Assembly: GCF_050436995.1 (NCBI RefSeq)
Contig: NC_134771.1
Span: forward strand, 312,501 to 376,500
Source: Anticarsia gemmatalis
Lineage: Eukaryota; Arthropoda; Insecta; Lepidoptera; Erebidae
Direction of reading: 5' to 3'
Length of the DNA stretch: 64,000 nt
Made by a program: the position numbers and the translations under genes. The notes beneath the pieces were generated by a model, which was not told the DNA's origin, did no database searches, and saw only the letters and a program-made list of their open reading frames with translations. This document shows positions 1 through 11,640 of the stretch, one piece after another. Numbering within the stretch: position 1 is the stretch's first letter; every line of letters starts with the position of its first letter.

Positions 1-711
1 ATTAATTTAATTTAATATATGCTATCTGAATAGCTGCACTAGTTTTGATAAAATTGAGCAGAATGATAGCTTAAGTTCCGATGACAAAAAACGCAGGCTG
101 CAAGCGTAATCTGTACTTAAACCTAGAAAATATCAACATTTTTACACCATCGAAATATGACACAAGAAACACACAATTTATACAACAGCATTAAAACCAA
201 CTTTATCAATTACTGTCTATAAAAACAAACGGATAACTATCCATCCAATTCTAAACCTCAACATAAATCCACAACACAATCAATCTTTCTAAAAGAACAA
301 AATAAAAAGTCCCTTGCAAATAATTTGCACCCCACGCGGCGCTATTAAAGCTCTCTTAAGATTAATTAAAACTCCCTCATCCCTTGCGTAGGGGTGAGTT
401 GTTGTAAAAAATATAAGTGTTACTTACGCGGGTGTATCGGGTGTGTGTTATACTGCCGGCTGGCTGTTACACTGTTGTGTAATACGCGCACTAATAATAC
501 AATAATACTGTAACTCAAAATACAACTTTCATCAGAATCTTTCGTAGATTCTGATGAAAGTTGTATTTAAAGTAATTTGTATATAACTCCCTATGCGTAC
601 AAAAAACTAAATACTATTTGCGTTTTACAAATGAAATAGAGGACATCATTTTGTTACAAATATGATGAATGATAAACAAGTGTGATATGGTTATAGTGTT
701 GTTGTGGCATC
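1..711. other. Gad1 upstream intron, AT-rich
   Basis: No coding exon is visible here. The next Gad1 exon starts mid-protein, so this stretch is most likely intron of Gad1, whose earlier exons lie left of the window. It is AT-rich and holds the hairpin at 518-568. I looked for the GAD segment that normally precedes the lysine-containing exon and did not find it. Confidence 0.6.
518..568. repeat. Perfect 23-bp inverted repeat with 5-nt loop
   Basis: Bases 518-540 are the exact reverse complement of 546-568, separated by the loop TTCGT. The arm contains ACTTTCATCAGAATCT. The structure could fold as a long perfect hairpin in the Gad1 pre-mRNA or in single-stranded DNA. No target-site duplication was identified. 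Confidence 0.9.
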
Positions 712-1455
712 TCGTCGTTGACACATCGTGGTAGAATCCTCTACGTCGTAGACACTTCTTGGTAGAATCCTCTACGTCGTAGACACTTCATGCTAGAATC
801 CTCTACGTCGTAGACACTTCATGCTAGAATTTACTACGTCGTAGACACTTCTTGGTAGAATCCTCTACGTCGTAGACACTTCTTGGTAGAATCCTCTACG
901 TCGTAGACACTTCATGCTAGAATCCTCTACGTCGTAGACACTTCATAGTGGAATCCTCTACGTCGTAGGCACTTCTTGGTAGAATCCTCTACGTCGTAGA
1001 CACTTCATGGTAGAATTCTCTACGCCGTAGCCACTTCTTGGTAGAATTCTCTACGCCGTAGCCACTTCTTGGTAGAATCCTCCACGTCGTAGACACTTCA
1101 TGGTAGAATCCTCTACGTCGTAGACACTACATGGTAGAATCCTCTACGTCGTAGGCACTTCTTGGTAGAATCCTCTACGTCGTAGACACTTCATGGTAGA
1201 ATCCTCTACGCCGTAGCCACTTCTTGGTAGAATTCTCTACGCCGTAGCCACTTCTTGGTAGAATCCTCCACGTCGTAGACACTTCATGGTAGAATTCTCT
1301 ACGGCGTAGACACTTTTTGGTAGGATCCTCTACGTCGTAGACATTTCATGGTAGAATTCTCTAATCGTAGACACTTCATGGTAGAATTCTCTACGTCGTA
1401 GACACTTCTTGGTAGAATTCTCTATGTCGTAGACACTTCGTGGTACAATCGGCAC
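712..1455 (+). repeat. 31-bp minisatellite A (about 24 units) in Gad1 intron
   Basis: A unit of 31 bp recurs with almost constant spacing; the TAGAAT core starts at 732, 763, 794 and so on to 1444, giving 24 copies. The spacing is 31 throughout except one 30-bp step near 1352-1382. Each unit contains CTTGGTAGAATCC (or a close variant) followed by CTACGTCGTAG, an 11-bp palindrome. Unit variants at 967 and 1153 repeat in the same order, showing a six-unit (186-bp) duplication inside the array. It is intronic if the Gad1 model is right. Confidence 0.95.
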
Positions 1456-2699
1456 ATACATCTATTGTATCTATATTTGTTGAGTGTTACTCGTCGGTGT
1501 GAGTGCGGTGGTACATCAGCTGTGAACAACGACAGCGGATTACTGCGACACTGAGTCAACATGAGATACACACTGTATGAGATTGTACTCACTGTTCAAT
1601 TGTACACTTTACTGAAGATTATTTATTTGAAACGTATGGTCTATAAAACTGCTTCTTTCAATATCAATATTTAGTTGTTAGGCTGCATTTCTAGCTGGGT
1701 CGGTGGTGTGTCCGACTGCTGATCATGAGGACTCGGATTTGATTCCCAGGTCGGGCAAATTTTATAGATCTTTTCTGATTTATATTAAAATATTACTCAC
1801 TAGGAGTCCGGAATTTGAGTTTCATAATCATCATCAGAACGTTTGGTTAGTGGTCAACCTAGTACCAAAGTTGCTCAAGCCGCCCGAAGGCCTTCGATTT
1901 AACGACTTAACGACTGTTACTGTTGTTTGACAACAACCGGGAAATAAAGGTGTATTTCTTTCTTCTCTGCCTTCACCTTCGGGTACAATAGGCATAATAT
2001 TATGTTTGTCTATCAAAACAATAGTTTTTATACCATATTAAAAGCTTCTAACCCGATCAACTTTTGACACAAGACTGACCACTAACGCTAAGAGACAACC
2101 CAAAATTACCATTTTCCGTGACATATCAGCCCCTAAGCTATTATTTACACTTCACCCCTATAAGTGTAAATCAATTTCCCACAACAAATAGAAGGGGTAG
2201 CATGCTAAGGGATGCAACGCGATGCAGAGGGGTGCTGATCTACAATTGATTAGTGAATTATGTAAATGAGGGCAATGTCACCCCTATGTCAAAAATCAAC
2301 ATTGAATTTTGCAAACAATTTGCTGCAGGGGATGATTTTTGGTGCGAGATTAGTTTTAATTTGTATTAAAACAATTTTAATTTCGAGGTTTAAATTAATA
2401 ATCAGTTTCATTCTAAAATAAGTCGTAGAGGTAGAGCGTCGTAGCAGATATTCTATCGACTACGACGTAGCACATCGTAGCAGATACCACTATATTATTT
2501 GTAAATCCTTTATTTGTATGCATAAAAATATATTACATTTTTCTATAAAATGATATTCGCCAAATTTTACCTGCCTGAGTTATGGTGACCGCTAGGCTGC
2601 CCACTGCCGAGCAAAGGTCTCTCGTTTTGCAGTCAAAATCCAGTATGTGTATGTATGTACAATAATAATGTGATATCATAACACTATGTTTGTCTCCAG
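1456..2699. other. Gad1 intron with SINE fragments
   Basis: Non-coding. A tRNA-like SINE fragment lies at about 1693-1775 (GGTCGGTGGTGTGTCCGACT, then a B-box-like GATTCCCAGGTCGGGC). At about 1842-1940 there is a reverse-strand piece of the tail of the 5S-like SINE found at 47701, 54037 and 60181. At 2420-2490 there are scattered CTACGACGTAG / GTCGTAGCAGATA motifs resembling the palindrome of minisatellite A. Confidence 0.6.
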
Positions 2700-5600
2700 G
2701 GCCGACTCGGTGACATGGAACCCTCACAAGCTGATGGGCACCCTGCTGCAGTGCTCCACCGTGCACTTCAAGTATGAGGTAAGTCCACTGTTGGGCAAAC
2801 GTTTCTAACTAATCACTACTCACTATTTAGCTTGCGATATTTCTACTGAATCTGTGGCGCGGTCGGTAGTGTATGCGACTGCCGTGCAAGAGGTCTCGGG
2901 TTCGAATCCTGGGTCGGGCCAAAAAGTATTTTTGGTCTTTGTCTAAACCTGTGGGATATTATAATAAGTATGTAAAAAAAACTATCTTCATTACATTTCT
3001 TATTTTTTATTCACTGTGATACTCATGACAGAATTACTTGAAAATATTATATTGTTATCATAAATATTATTTTGATCTTATTATAATTCAGCTTAAAATT
3101 TAACGCTGAATTGTAATTTATCACTAAGAGAATTAACATTACATGTATATTATCTGCTAAACTCTTACTTTGAATAGTACTTACATAATAACCCATATGA
3201 CAAGATGTATCGATGTAAATGAAGCAAAATAATTTTTGTAAAGATTGTTACAAGTGAAGCTCTTTAATAACCTAACCCTATGGGGCAGAGGGAATATTTT
3301 ATGTAGAAACAAAATGTCTATGTTTGTAATAACTAAAAACATTTACTAAAATATTTTTCCTTTGGAAACATTTTTGCGAACAATATTACAAAACGCAAAC
3401 TCCTAAACGTTTCACAAAAACAAAGTATTTCAAACTTTATCCTTTATACAATACGGTATATTTTCCCTTGGGGTTTCTATAAGGGTTGTCCACAATTGGC
3501 AACATATGTTTGCAAGTGTCGGGGGAGGAATTTTAATTAAATGTACCGCGTTCCAACAGTTGCCTCTAGAGGTGGGATGGGTTTATAGAGAGAAAGGGAT
3601 TTCTCGATAAAGTTTGTGATATTTATCTATATAAGTATGTATTTAGAAGTATATAAGTATGCTTTTCAGTTATTTGGTTAGAGTACAAGCTCTGCTTAGT
3701 TCGAAATCAAATGACCACGTGTGAGTTGTCCAATAATATTAATTATTTATCTCTTGGGTGAAAACAATTACTTTTCCTATTCAATTCTTGCAGCTAATTA
3801 GCTAACATTATTTTATTTTTTTGACGTTCCACTTTTACATGGTTTCGATCCCCACACGGAGCAAAGATTTGTGCGATCCAAAAATATTTTTTTCGAGTCT
3901 GGTTGTGCTTTGTGTCCGTTGTTTCTAAAAGTCCCCGCGACACAAGAGCAATTCTTAATGCGGGAGTTGTCTTTTTAAAGATATTCCACATTTAGCAGAT
4001 ATGTTGGGTAATACCTACTTTTTCAATTATAGGCTCAACTGGTATTTTGCTCGTAAAGCATACAAATAAGCTCAGTTTTATTAATTTAATACGAATAATA
4101 AACGTCTACTCGTAATATCGATATCGACTCTACCCTATCCCTAACCCTTAAACATTCCTGAAGGGCGGGGTCCAAAGGAATTTATCACGAACCATATTGT
4201 ACTGACAGACATAACATTTCACTTGAATACTAAAACCACCCTTATAACAAGGGTTTAAGGTATGTAATCGCTTGACAGTGCTGGGAACTGGTGAGTAAGT
4301 CAAGGGGATATTAGGAATGTTATTGAATTGTGGATATTAATTGTTTGTTTAGTAGTATGGCTAAGTGGCAGTGAGTATGACTGAGGTACCAGACTCGATT
4401 CCCGGCACGAACGAAATGGTTTTAGGTTTTTTTACAGGAGAATTTAATAGTACAAATGCGTGCATTTATCGTTAGTAAAAACTGTGTTATTTGGTTATTG
4501 AGAAAATGTATATTAATAGTATAATAAAAACTGAAGAGTTTGTTTATTTATTAGTACGCGATTACTCAGGAACTTCTTATATAAATTTAATAAATGCTTA
4601 AGTATTGCGGAGTCCATTTATTAGGAAGACTATGGGCTATGTAATATCACGCTTTGACTAGTAGGAGTAGAATAGCAGTAAAAAAACTTGTGAAAACGGG
4701 TAAACTAAAGTCCACGCGAAATAAAGATATAAGAGTTTATTTACACTAAAATAAGTGGCTTCAAGAAAAGTCTTTTTATTTCCTGAAATAAACTATGTAT
4801 TGTTTAATTAAATTAAAAATGCACCTAAATCGCTTCACTCGTTTGGCTTTGAAAACGAAAGAAACACTCTCAAATTCTAAAGAGAAGCATAGCTCTCAAA
4901 AAATTAACACTATTTAACAAAATATTAATTCTTAACTCTGTATTAACTAGATAACTGTAGTTTAAACACCATCTATCTCGTGTACTCAGCGGGAGGGAGG
5001 AGGTATTTTACATATAAATCACACGCAAACATCTGTGCCGGACAGATAACAACACATCTGCATATTATTATGTTGAGTGTGGAGACTGGCTTTGTGCAGT
5101 TTGTTGTAAAATATGTTTATTTTTAAGAGATTTATTAACGTCTATAAATGTATATTTAACGCTTTTTATTCTGCACTTTCGTCCTGTATGACAAGATGTA
5201 TGGATGTGGATGTGGATGTAGTAAAATAATGAAAAGGTTAGGATACCTTATATTTTGTTCACCCGACGTTTCAATCAAATTACATCGACCGTGGTCACGA
5301 GCTGACTGATGTGGCTGACAAGCGTCGTCTCCTTGCGGCCCGAGTTTCTAGGTTTTCACTGAGTATATGTTCGGAATTGTCGGTACTTCGACACACAACA
5401 CTAACGACGTCTTTAAACTAGCACGTTACGTCATTTCAATCGCGTTTAAGATCCGTTACATTACAATATTATGTGTACAAGTCGCGAGAGTTTAAAATCG
5501 TTAGTAGTAAAAAAAGTTTGTAAGGATCGTCACACGTCCCCTGCTAAAATGACGTTATTTAATGTATAGAGGTATATGTATCTTGCTTACGGATAATTTT

Positions 5601-7125
5601 ATTTTTCGTTTGTCCAGGGCATCCTTCTGAACTGCAACGCGATGTCTGCGGAGTACCTGTTCATGACTGACAAGATCTACGACCCCAAGTACGACACGGG
5701 AGACAAGGTGATCCAGTGTGGACGTCACAATGATATCTTCAAGCTGTGGCTGCAGTGGCGCGGCAAGGTATAGTGGATCACTATTGTAGAAGGTTCTTAG
5801 TTATTGCCTAGATTTTTCAGTTAAAGAAGTTTTTGGGTAATACTGGTCTACTATTAATAAACGACGAGTAAGCTATTATTAGTTATACAGTGTTTTGTTC
5901 TTTAACTCATGTATAGTTTAAAAATTGATCGAATGGAAAAAATATCCGAATGGAATTCACCCATTTTTGTCTACTTGCTACGACGTAGCACTTATGCTAC
6001 GCTGTAGCTACGAGGCTAAACACTATTCGTATCGTAGTATTTATAAATTAATAGACTTTAAATCATTACCAACTTAAGCAAAAATAATGTCACTACAATT
6101 CTTCTTCTTAAAAAATAACCATACATTAAAAAATCAAGACAGCCTTTAGCAATTCAATTCATATTGTTCTTACCCCAGGGTACCTCTGGCTTCGAGCGCC
6201 TGATGGACCGTCTGATGGAGCTGTCCGAGTACATGGTGCGCCGCATCAAGGAGCAGCCGGACAAGTTCCACCTCATCCTGGAGCCCGAGATGGTGAACGT
6301 TTCGTTCTGGTACCTGCCGCGCCAACTGAGGGGCATCCCGCATGATGCTAACAAGGAACTGAAGCTTGGCAAGGTGGGTAGCTGATGAAGTTGGTCAAAT
6401 TAAGCAGAAATGTAGAAAACACATATTTCTGTCATGATTTTTTGAGAAACTATGCTTTTTTTGAGCAATTTTTGAGCAAGCTTGTTTGTGTGTTCTATAC
6501 CAAGAATAAGTTTCTGCGGCTAATTTACATAGGTAATAGCGGTAGATTGCGCTCTGGTTCATTGTATAAGTGTCTGCAAAAGAATGAGTCATTGGCACAT
6601 CAGCTTTCAAATATTATAATTCTGCGTAAATGGTAGACAACTACAGCAGATTGTAAAATGGCCAACTGTTAACACAACTCATTCGTAAACACGTTGTTAC
6701 TAGAACCATATCTTTTGACTGTTAACGTAAAGCCGTCGGTCCTGCGCCTGACCTCTCACTGCTGTCGGTTATCCGTCCCACCAAACTATGAGAGTAAAGG
6801 AATAGAGAGTGTACCTGTGTATTGTGCACACACTTGGACACTATAAACAAAGTCTGCACTGTTGGCCAGTTTCAAACTGGCCACTGTAACCGGTGGTCGC
6901 CTAAGACATTAATTAATAATTTATCAACGTTTTTGTAACTAGGTGTGCGCCAAGCTGAAGGGTAAAATGATGCAGTCCGGCACGCTCATGGTCGGCTACC
7001 AGCCTGACGACCGCCGCCCCAACTTCTTCCGCAGCATCATCTCATCTGCAGCCGTCACCGAGAAGGACGTGGACTTCCTCCTCTCCGAGATGGACCGCCT
7101 CGGACACGACATCATTGTCGACTAA
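2700..7125 (+). CDS. Gad1: Glutamate decarboxylase, C-terminal four exons (5' partial)
   Basis: Makes GABA from L-glutamate with pyridoxal phosphate in the cytosol of inhibitory neurons. Exons read: 2700-2778, 5618-5767, 6179-6373 and 6943-7125 (TAA at 7123-7125). All donors are GT and acceptors AG; after a 1-nt carried base at 2700 every junction is phase 0, giving 201 visible codons. The first exon carries NPHKLMG, whose lysine forms the Schiff base with PLP. The following exons read GRHNDIFKLWLQWRGKG and NVSFWYLPRQLRGIPHDA, then MMQSGTLMVGYQPDD and RPNFFRSIISSAAV, all hallmarks of insect Gad1 rather than of cysteine sulfinate decarboxylase. The upstream exons (N-terminus and the first half of the PLP fold) are outside the window. 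Introns are rich in SINE pieces and the preceding intron carries minisatellite A. Confidence 0.95.
2856..2945 (+). repeat. tRNA-derived SINE fragment
   Basis: GCGCGGTCGGTAGTGTATGC resembles an A box, and GGTTCGAATCCTGGGTCGGG is a B-box-like stretch followed by an AT-rich tail. A close relative lies at 22372-22445 and reverse-strand pieces at about 60945-61025. It is in the first visible Gad1 intron. Confidence 0.7.
3606..3977 (+). repeat. Two SINE fragments side by side
   Basis: 3612-3745 is the 3' part of the SINE family with ATATAAGTATGTATTTAGAA and GTACAAGCTCTGCTTAGTT (fuller copies at 21730, 30803, 53565). 3839-3977 is a 5'-truncated copy of another family (TCGATCCCCACACGGAGCAA ... GTCCCCGCGACACAAGAGCA), with fuller copies at 19496, 21198 and 45938. 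Confidence 0.75.
4350..5617. other. Gad1 intron: SINE remnant and an interspersed repeat
   Basis: 4350-4430 has a weak tRNA-like remnant (TGGCTAAGTGGCAGTGAG ... CTCGATTCCCGGCACG). About 5225-5540 holds a repeat-like stretch with TTCACCCGACGTTTCAATCA and a CCGTGGTCACGAGCTG segment, a phrase common to dispersed repeats in Lepidoptera. Nothing coding was seen between the exons at 2778 and 5618. Confidence 0.5.
6725..6912 (+). repeat. Interspersed repeat (CGTAAAGCCGTCGGTCCTGC family)
   Basis: The segment begins CGTAAAGCCGTCGGTCCTGC and includes GAATAGAGAGTGTACCTGTG, then a TTGTGCACACACTTGG stretch. Diverged copies are at about 12345-12590 and 22475-22665, and two reverse-strand copies sit in the tandem duplication at 60404-60786. 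It lies in the last Gad1 intron and contains no coding sequence. Confidence 0.75.
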
Positions 7126-10100
7126 GCTTTAAAACCTACAGCGAAGACAAAAAGGAATTAATACCTCAAATAATGTCTTCGCAAACATAACTGTATTTAA
7201 CATGTTACATGTATGTGTATCGAAAGATCTAGAAAACTTATTTATTTAGATTTAATGCTGTAAAAACGCATAGACGAACTTAGGTGTGCGTGGGAAATCA
7301 GTCACTAGAATGAAAGCTTCACTGTCGCCATCTATCGAGGAGTAGCGGAACTAATTATTTTTAGTTCACACAACATTTTTCTAAATTTTGACGATTTGTA
7401 AAAGAAATTATTGGGTTCGTTTTGGAAATACCGTTTTGTATTTGCCAAGTGTGTCTTGTTCGTTCGGTTAAGTGGAAGTTTTAGCTAATTTTAGATAAAA
7501 TTTTTAGACTAGCGAATTTGGGTTTTTTAGGGAGCGTTTTAATAAAATGAACAACGATTCGGTATTATTTTTAATTGATAATCTGCTTCATCTATGAACC
7601 ATCTTGATAAGTGTAAAATGTATCCCTATTTTCTCGAAAACACCTTCGTATATTAACTGTTAGTAAAATTATAAAACAATTGTAAATGTTAAATATCTAC
7701 AATTTTGAGTCCTCTGTTAGTCTCCTATACCTATCTTCCCACACCGTTATATTCTAACTTAGCGTGTCTTTAAGTAAACGACAAGCCGTCTATAATAAAA
7801 TATATATTGAGTGTTGGTCGTTATCCTTATATAATATAGTATAAATATATATTATTATGTAATAATTTGAAATATATATAATTTGACAGTGAAAATGTAT
7901 TTTCAAATAGAGTATATAAAATAATATTGTAGTCTATGCTCAGGTATTTCCGTTTGGCTCTATGTGTGTCTATGGTTTAAAAAATAGAGTTGTGTGTATG
8001 TTTGTATGTATGTATGAATGAATGGAACGAATGTTATAGATTGAATGGAATTGAATTGAATGGCGATACGATCGATGTTCTAGAATAATAAATGTCTATT
8101 TATATATTAAATATTGTTAAATAAGCATCAATTTATATTCTCTGTTAAACTAACTGCTCAAATTATATTTATCTATATAAACTTCTATTTATCTATACTC
8201 TATCTTTCCAACTTGGCTCAAAACTCTTATTCGTGTAAATTGATGCCTATTTAAATAAATAAATGTATTTTGTTGAAAGCTGTTATATATTTTTTGCAAA
8301 TTAAATTATAGGAAGTAAGAAACGCAAGGCGTTAATGCAAAGTGAATAGTACTAATAAATATACGTTTAAAACTACTGTTCACTTTGTTAATAAGTGTTG
8401 GATAAGATTATAAATTATATATTTATTAAATAATATCAAAAAAATCTCATTATATACAAAACATATCTCCCGTTTTGCCAATTAACGAGTATTGTTAAAT
8501 TTTTATATGTTGTGAAGCGCAATGTAGACAGCTTGAAGGTGCTTATTAAAAATTAAATTATTTACTTTAAAATAACAAGGTTTATCGCCTAAGGCATGTC
8601 TCGGAGAGAACAAAAAAATAATAGTATTGAATACGATAAAACAGTGCCATCTCGCGGTGAAAAGTTACATCTTATAGTTTGAGAAAGTGCTAATAGATGG
8701 CGGTATTTGTTATGTGTATGTTAAGAAATATTTGATGGTGTAATATTGCAATAATTGATCACTTGCATTCATTTGAAAGTAGTTATAGTCAGTATTTAAT
8801 AATCTAACTATAAGATAGTCATAAGATATTTTTCTCCCCAATTTAACTTATAGTTGTGCGAAAATTTTTGAATAATTTATTGTCCCACTTTTAAATGATT
8901 ATTTCAGATTTTCCTATCTTATTTAGATCTTTATCAACCCTGTTATGAGTTACTAATTTAATTTGTTTATTTCAGATATAATATATATTTAGAATAAGCC
9001 TAGAATAGTCTAGTTTTAAGGAAAAAAACGAAGTGACGATGACAATAGAAACAGTAGATTAGTATTCGCAATGGAAATAATAACCATTTAAGCGAAAATA
9101 GATGTTGTGTCGTGTGTTGTAGATTTATTTTGTGTAGATAGTGTTTCTCGTGGATTTATGTTAAGCCAGCTCTTTCTAGCGGCCAATAGACATCTTTTTC
9201 AAAATTGAAATGAAACTATCAGTCAAATTATAAAATTACTAAGTGTAAATATGTAGTATGTGTGTTTAGGCGAGCAGATAGCGTCGTGATATAATTTTAT
9301 AATGCTTGTATTATTTCGAAATTTATTATTACTTAGTTTGTATTATTAGTCAACAGATGGCAGTGCGCTAGCTGACTAGTTTAGTTTACTTTGTGAAACA
9401 AGAGATGTCGCTGTAAGGAGTTTTCGGAAATCGCAGTGCTTCCATTTTGTGTAGTATGTAAGAATGTAATTGAAAATATATTTTCAATGTCAAAATAATA
9501 TTATAATATATAATTTTAATAAAACAAGTCTTCCATATTGTCTTCCATGTAACAATTTTGATTTATTAAATAAAATATATGTATTATATATTTATTATAG
9601 ATATATTTAGCGTTTCGAAAAGTTTAGGACATATTTAGAAGCAATATACTGTTCACTTTTTGATCACTTATAATGTGAGACAAAATTAGTAAAACTATCC
9701 TATTATTGTTGCTATATGTAAAAATCTGTATAACCAAATAAATGGTATTGTTGTTAGTTTGTTGTTGTTTAACTTTTATAAAATACCCTCAAGATTCATT
9801 GATCTGTAACACGACTGTATAAGTGACAAAAGAGAGTAATAGATCCTTGTTTTTTTTATTTATTTTTGTAAAGGTTGTCTGCTGCAGACTGTATCTCTTA
9901 TAACTAAAAACTTTAGGCCTGGCTTCACCATTTCTAAAAGGTATGAAATATTGTATTTTGACATTTGTTTTCATATATTTGATAGCACATTATCTAGCAG
10001 ATAGGTTATCTGAAACTTATTTACAAGCTGTGAAACTAGCTCTTATTAGTTTAGAATATTTAGCATTTCATTTTAAAGTCCAAGAACTAGATTAACCAAA

Positions 10101-10560
10101 TACTAGAAAACGCCTGATTAAATTTACATAGCAATGTGTAAAAAGTTGGTAAAGTGTATAATTAATTTAGGCGCTCAGGTTTGAAACATTCTCTCTCAAA
10201 ATATGGATAGCAGAGAGCACTTGTAGCAATATAATAAAGTACTTTGTGTCTAGAAGGATACAAAGCGTATGGACAGGCCTTTCTATGAAAATAAAAACAG
10301 AAATAAACTTTTTACTACTATAAATGAAGTGACAACAAATGTATAAAAGTAACTGTCAAAATTCTTCATAATAAACTACCCTACATTTATTCAGAAATAG
10401 TGAACTCGGCCACAATAAGCATCTTCTTGTTGTAATAGTCATATTTTGATTAATAATTAATAACTCAGTAAAAATAAATTAATTACTGTTCATCTATTAG
10501 GCAGAGAATCTTCTAGTCTTAGCTAAGTGCCTGTTAGGAATATTAGTCTGAGGTGAGTAA
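7126..10560 (+). other. Gad1 3' UTR and downstream flank
   Basis: AT-rich, with no plausible coding exon. Candidate AATAAA poly(A) signals follow the Gad1 stop at about 7541, 8089, 8255, 9518 and 9737; which of them ends the mRNA cannot be told from sequence. A long 3' UTR is possible because no other gene starts before the reverse-strand ORF at 11480. Confidence 0.45.
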
Positions 10561-11012
10561 TAAAACACGAAATATTTTTTATTTCTTTATTAATTTCGAA
10601 AAAAGTCGTTACACATATAACTTAATTACTAATCCCGTATCTTATCTTTGACAAGCTTTTCATCAGTCCTAGGTTTTCTTCCATCTCAGTCCATTACTCT
10701 CGACACTTAAAACTAATGGTTATACATTTTAGAAGATTATGATAGTCATAGTGGTTACATATTTTGTTAGGTTAAAAACTACAGGTTTTCCTAGTATAGG
10801 AAGATGAAATCTTAGACATTATTGTAGATCCTAAAATGGTTTTTGAAAATGGTTACATGTTTTGTTGATTAAAAACTAGTTTTTAACTATTGAAATCGAA
10901 TGAAACTCTCACAATACGAGAGATTGTTGACACTTAATTAATGGAATGTAGATTAAATATTCGTATACATAAGTTACTTTAAGTAACAAACTACATTTGA
11001 CACAAAGACATT

Positions 11013-11480
11013 TTAAAACTCCATTTTACGCCACTTTTTCTCTGAACTTCGAAGACAGGTGCACTTGGCGACGACTGGGCCGGTCGACTCCGGATTACGG
11101 TGACACTTGCAGCTCTCGTAAGGAATGTACTTAAGCCTCTTCGCAACTTGGTGACAAGCACACCGGCAGCTGTTATTGTCAGCATCCACTTTCGACGAAG
11201 AGCGAGAACATGAGTTGTCGTTTTTCTTTTCTTTGCGCGACTTCTTCAAGTATCCAAGCTCTTCCAAAGACTTCATGAGGACTTTAGCTGTAACGCAGTC
11301 ACTTATAAATTCGTCGTAGGGCACGTTTCCCTGCGCGCCGCCACATTGCCGGGAACTGTTGCACGGACAATATTTTGCTTTAGCTTTACGAACATACACT
11401 TGTATAGTCGGTTTTTCTTGCGGCGGCTTCTCTGCATCATCAGTGATTTTAAGATTGTCAAGCTTCATTACATTCTCCAT
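11013..11480 (-). CDS. Intronless cysteine-rich basic protein, unknown function
   Basis: A 155-codon single-exon ORF starting at ATG (11480) in a good context (AAAGATGG) and ending just before 11012. I do not recognise the family. It has 12 cysteines arranged mostly as CxC pairs: YCPCNSSRQC near residues 37-46, CRCACHQ, ESCKCHR and AKCTCLRS toward the C-terminus. Many lysines, arginines and serines lie between, and a central KKSRKEKKNDNSCSRSSSK is strongly basic. No signal peptide or membrane segment is evident. Paired CxC/CxCxC motifs suggest metal binding or disulfides, but this is inference. Its GC content is higher than its surroundings, which supports real coding. It could be a lineage-specific, perhaps testis-expressed gene, or a chance ORF. 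Confidence 0.5.
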   Translation of the reverse strand: MENVMKLDNLKITDDAEKPPQEKPTIQVYVRKAKAKYCPCNSSRQCGGAQGNVPYDEFISDCVTAKVLMKSLEELGYLKKSRKEKKNDNSCSRSSSKVDADNNSCRCACHQVAKRLKYIPYESCKCHRNPESTGPVVAKCTCLRSSEKKWRKMEF

Positions 11481-11640
11481 CTTTACTTAAAACGTTGTCT
11501 TTGTTTTGATGTAATAAATTTGCAATCAGAGCAATATCTCACCGGCGAGAAGTGACGAAAGGCGATCAATAACGACACATCCCGTTTGATGATGGGCGGG
11601 GCGGATAACCGGAAGTGACCAGATAATAAATTTGGACATA
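11481..11640 (-). promoter_or_regulatory. Putative promoter of the cysteine-rich ORF
   Basis: Immediately upstream of the reverse-strand ORF lies a local GC-rich patch at about 11588-11620 with GGGCGGGGCGG, a GC-box-like motif, in otherwise AT-rich DNA. No clear TATA box at the expected distance was identified. The assignment rests only on position and composition. Confidence 0.3.

Noticed and set aside
712..1455. Possible CRISPR array
   Set aside because: The units are contiguous with no unique spacers, the context is a eukaryotic intron, and no cas-like genes are present; it is a minisatellite. The same applies to 20006-20900.
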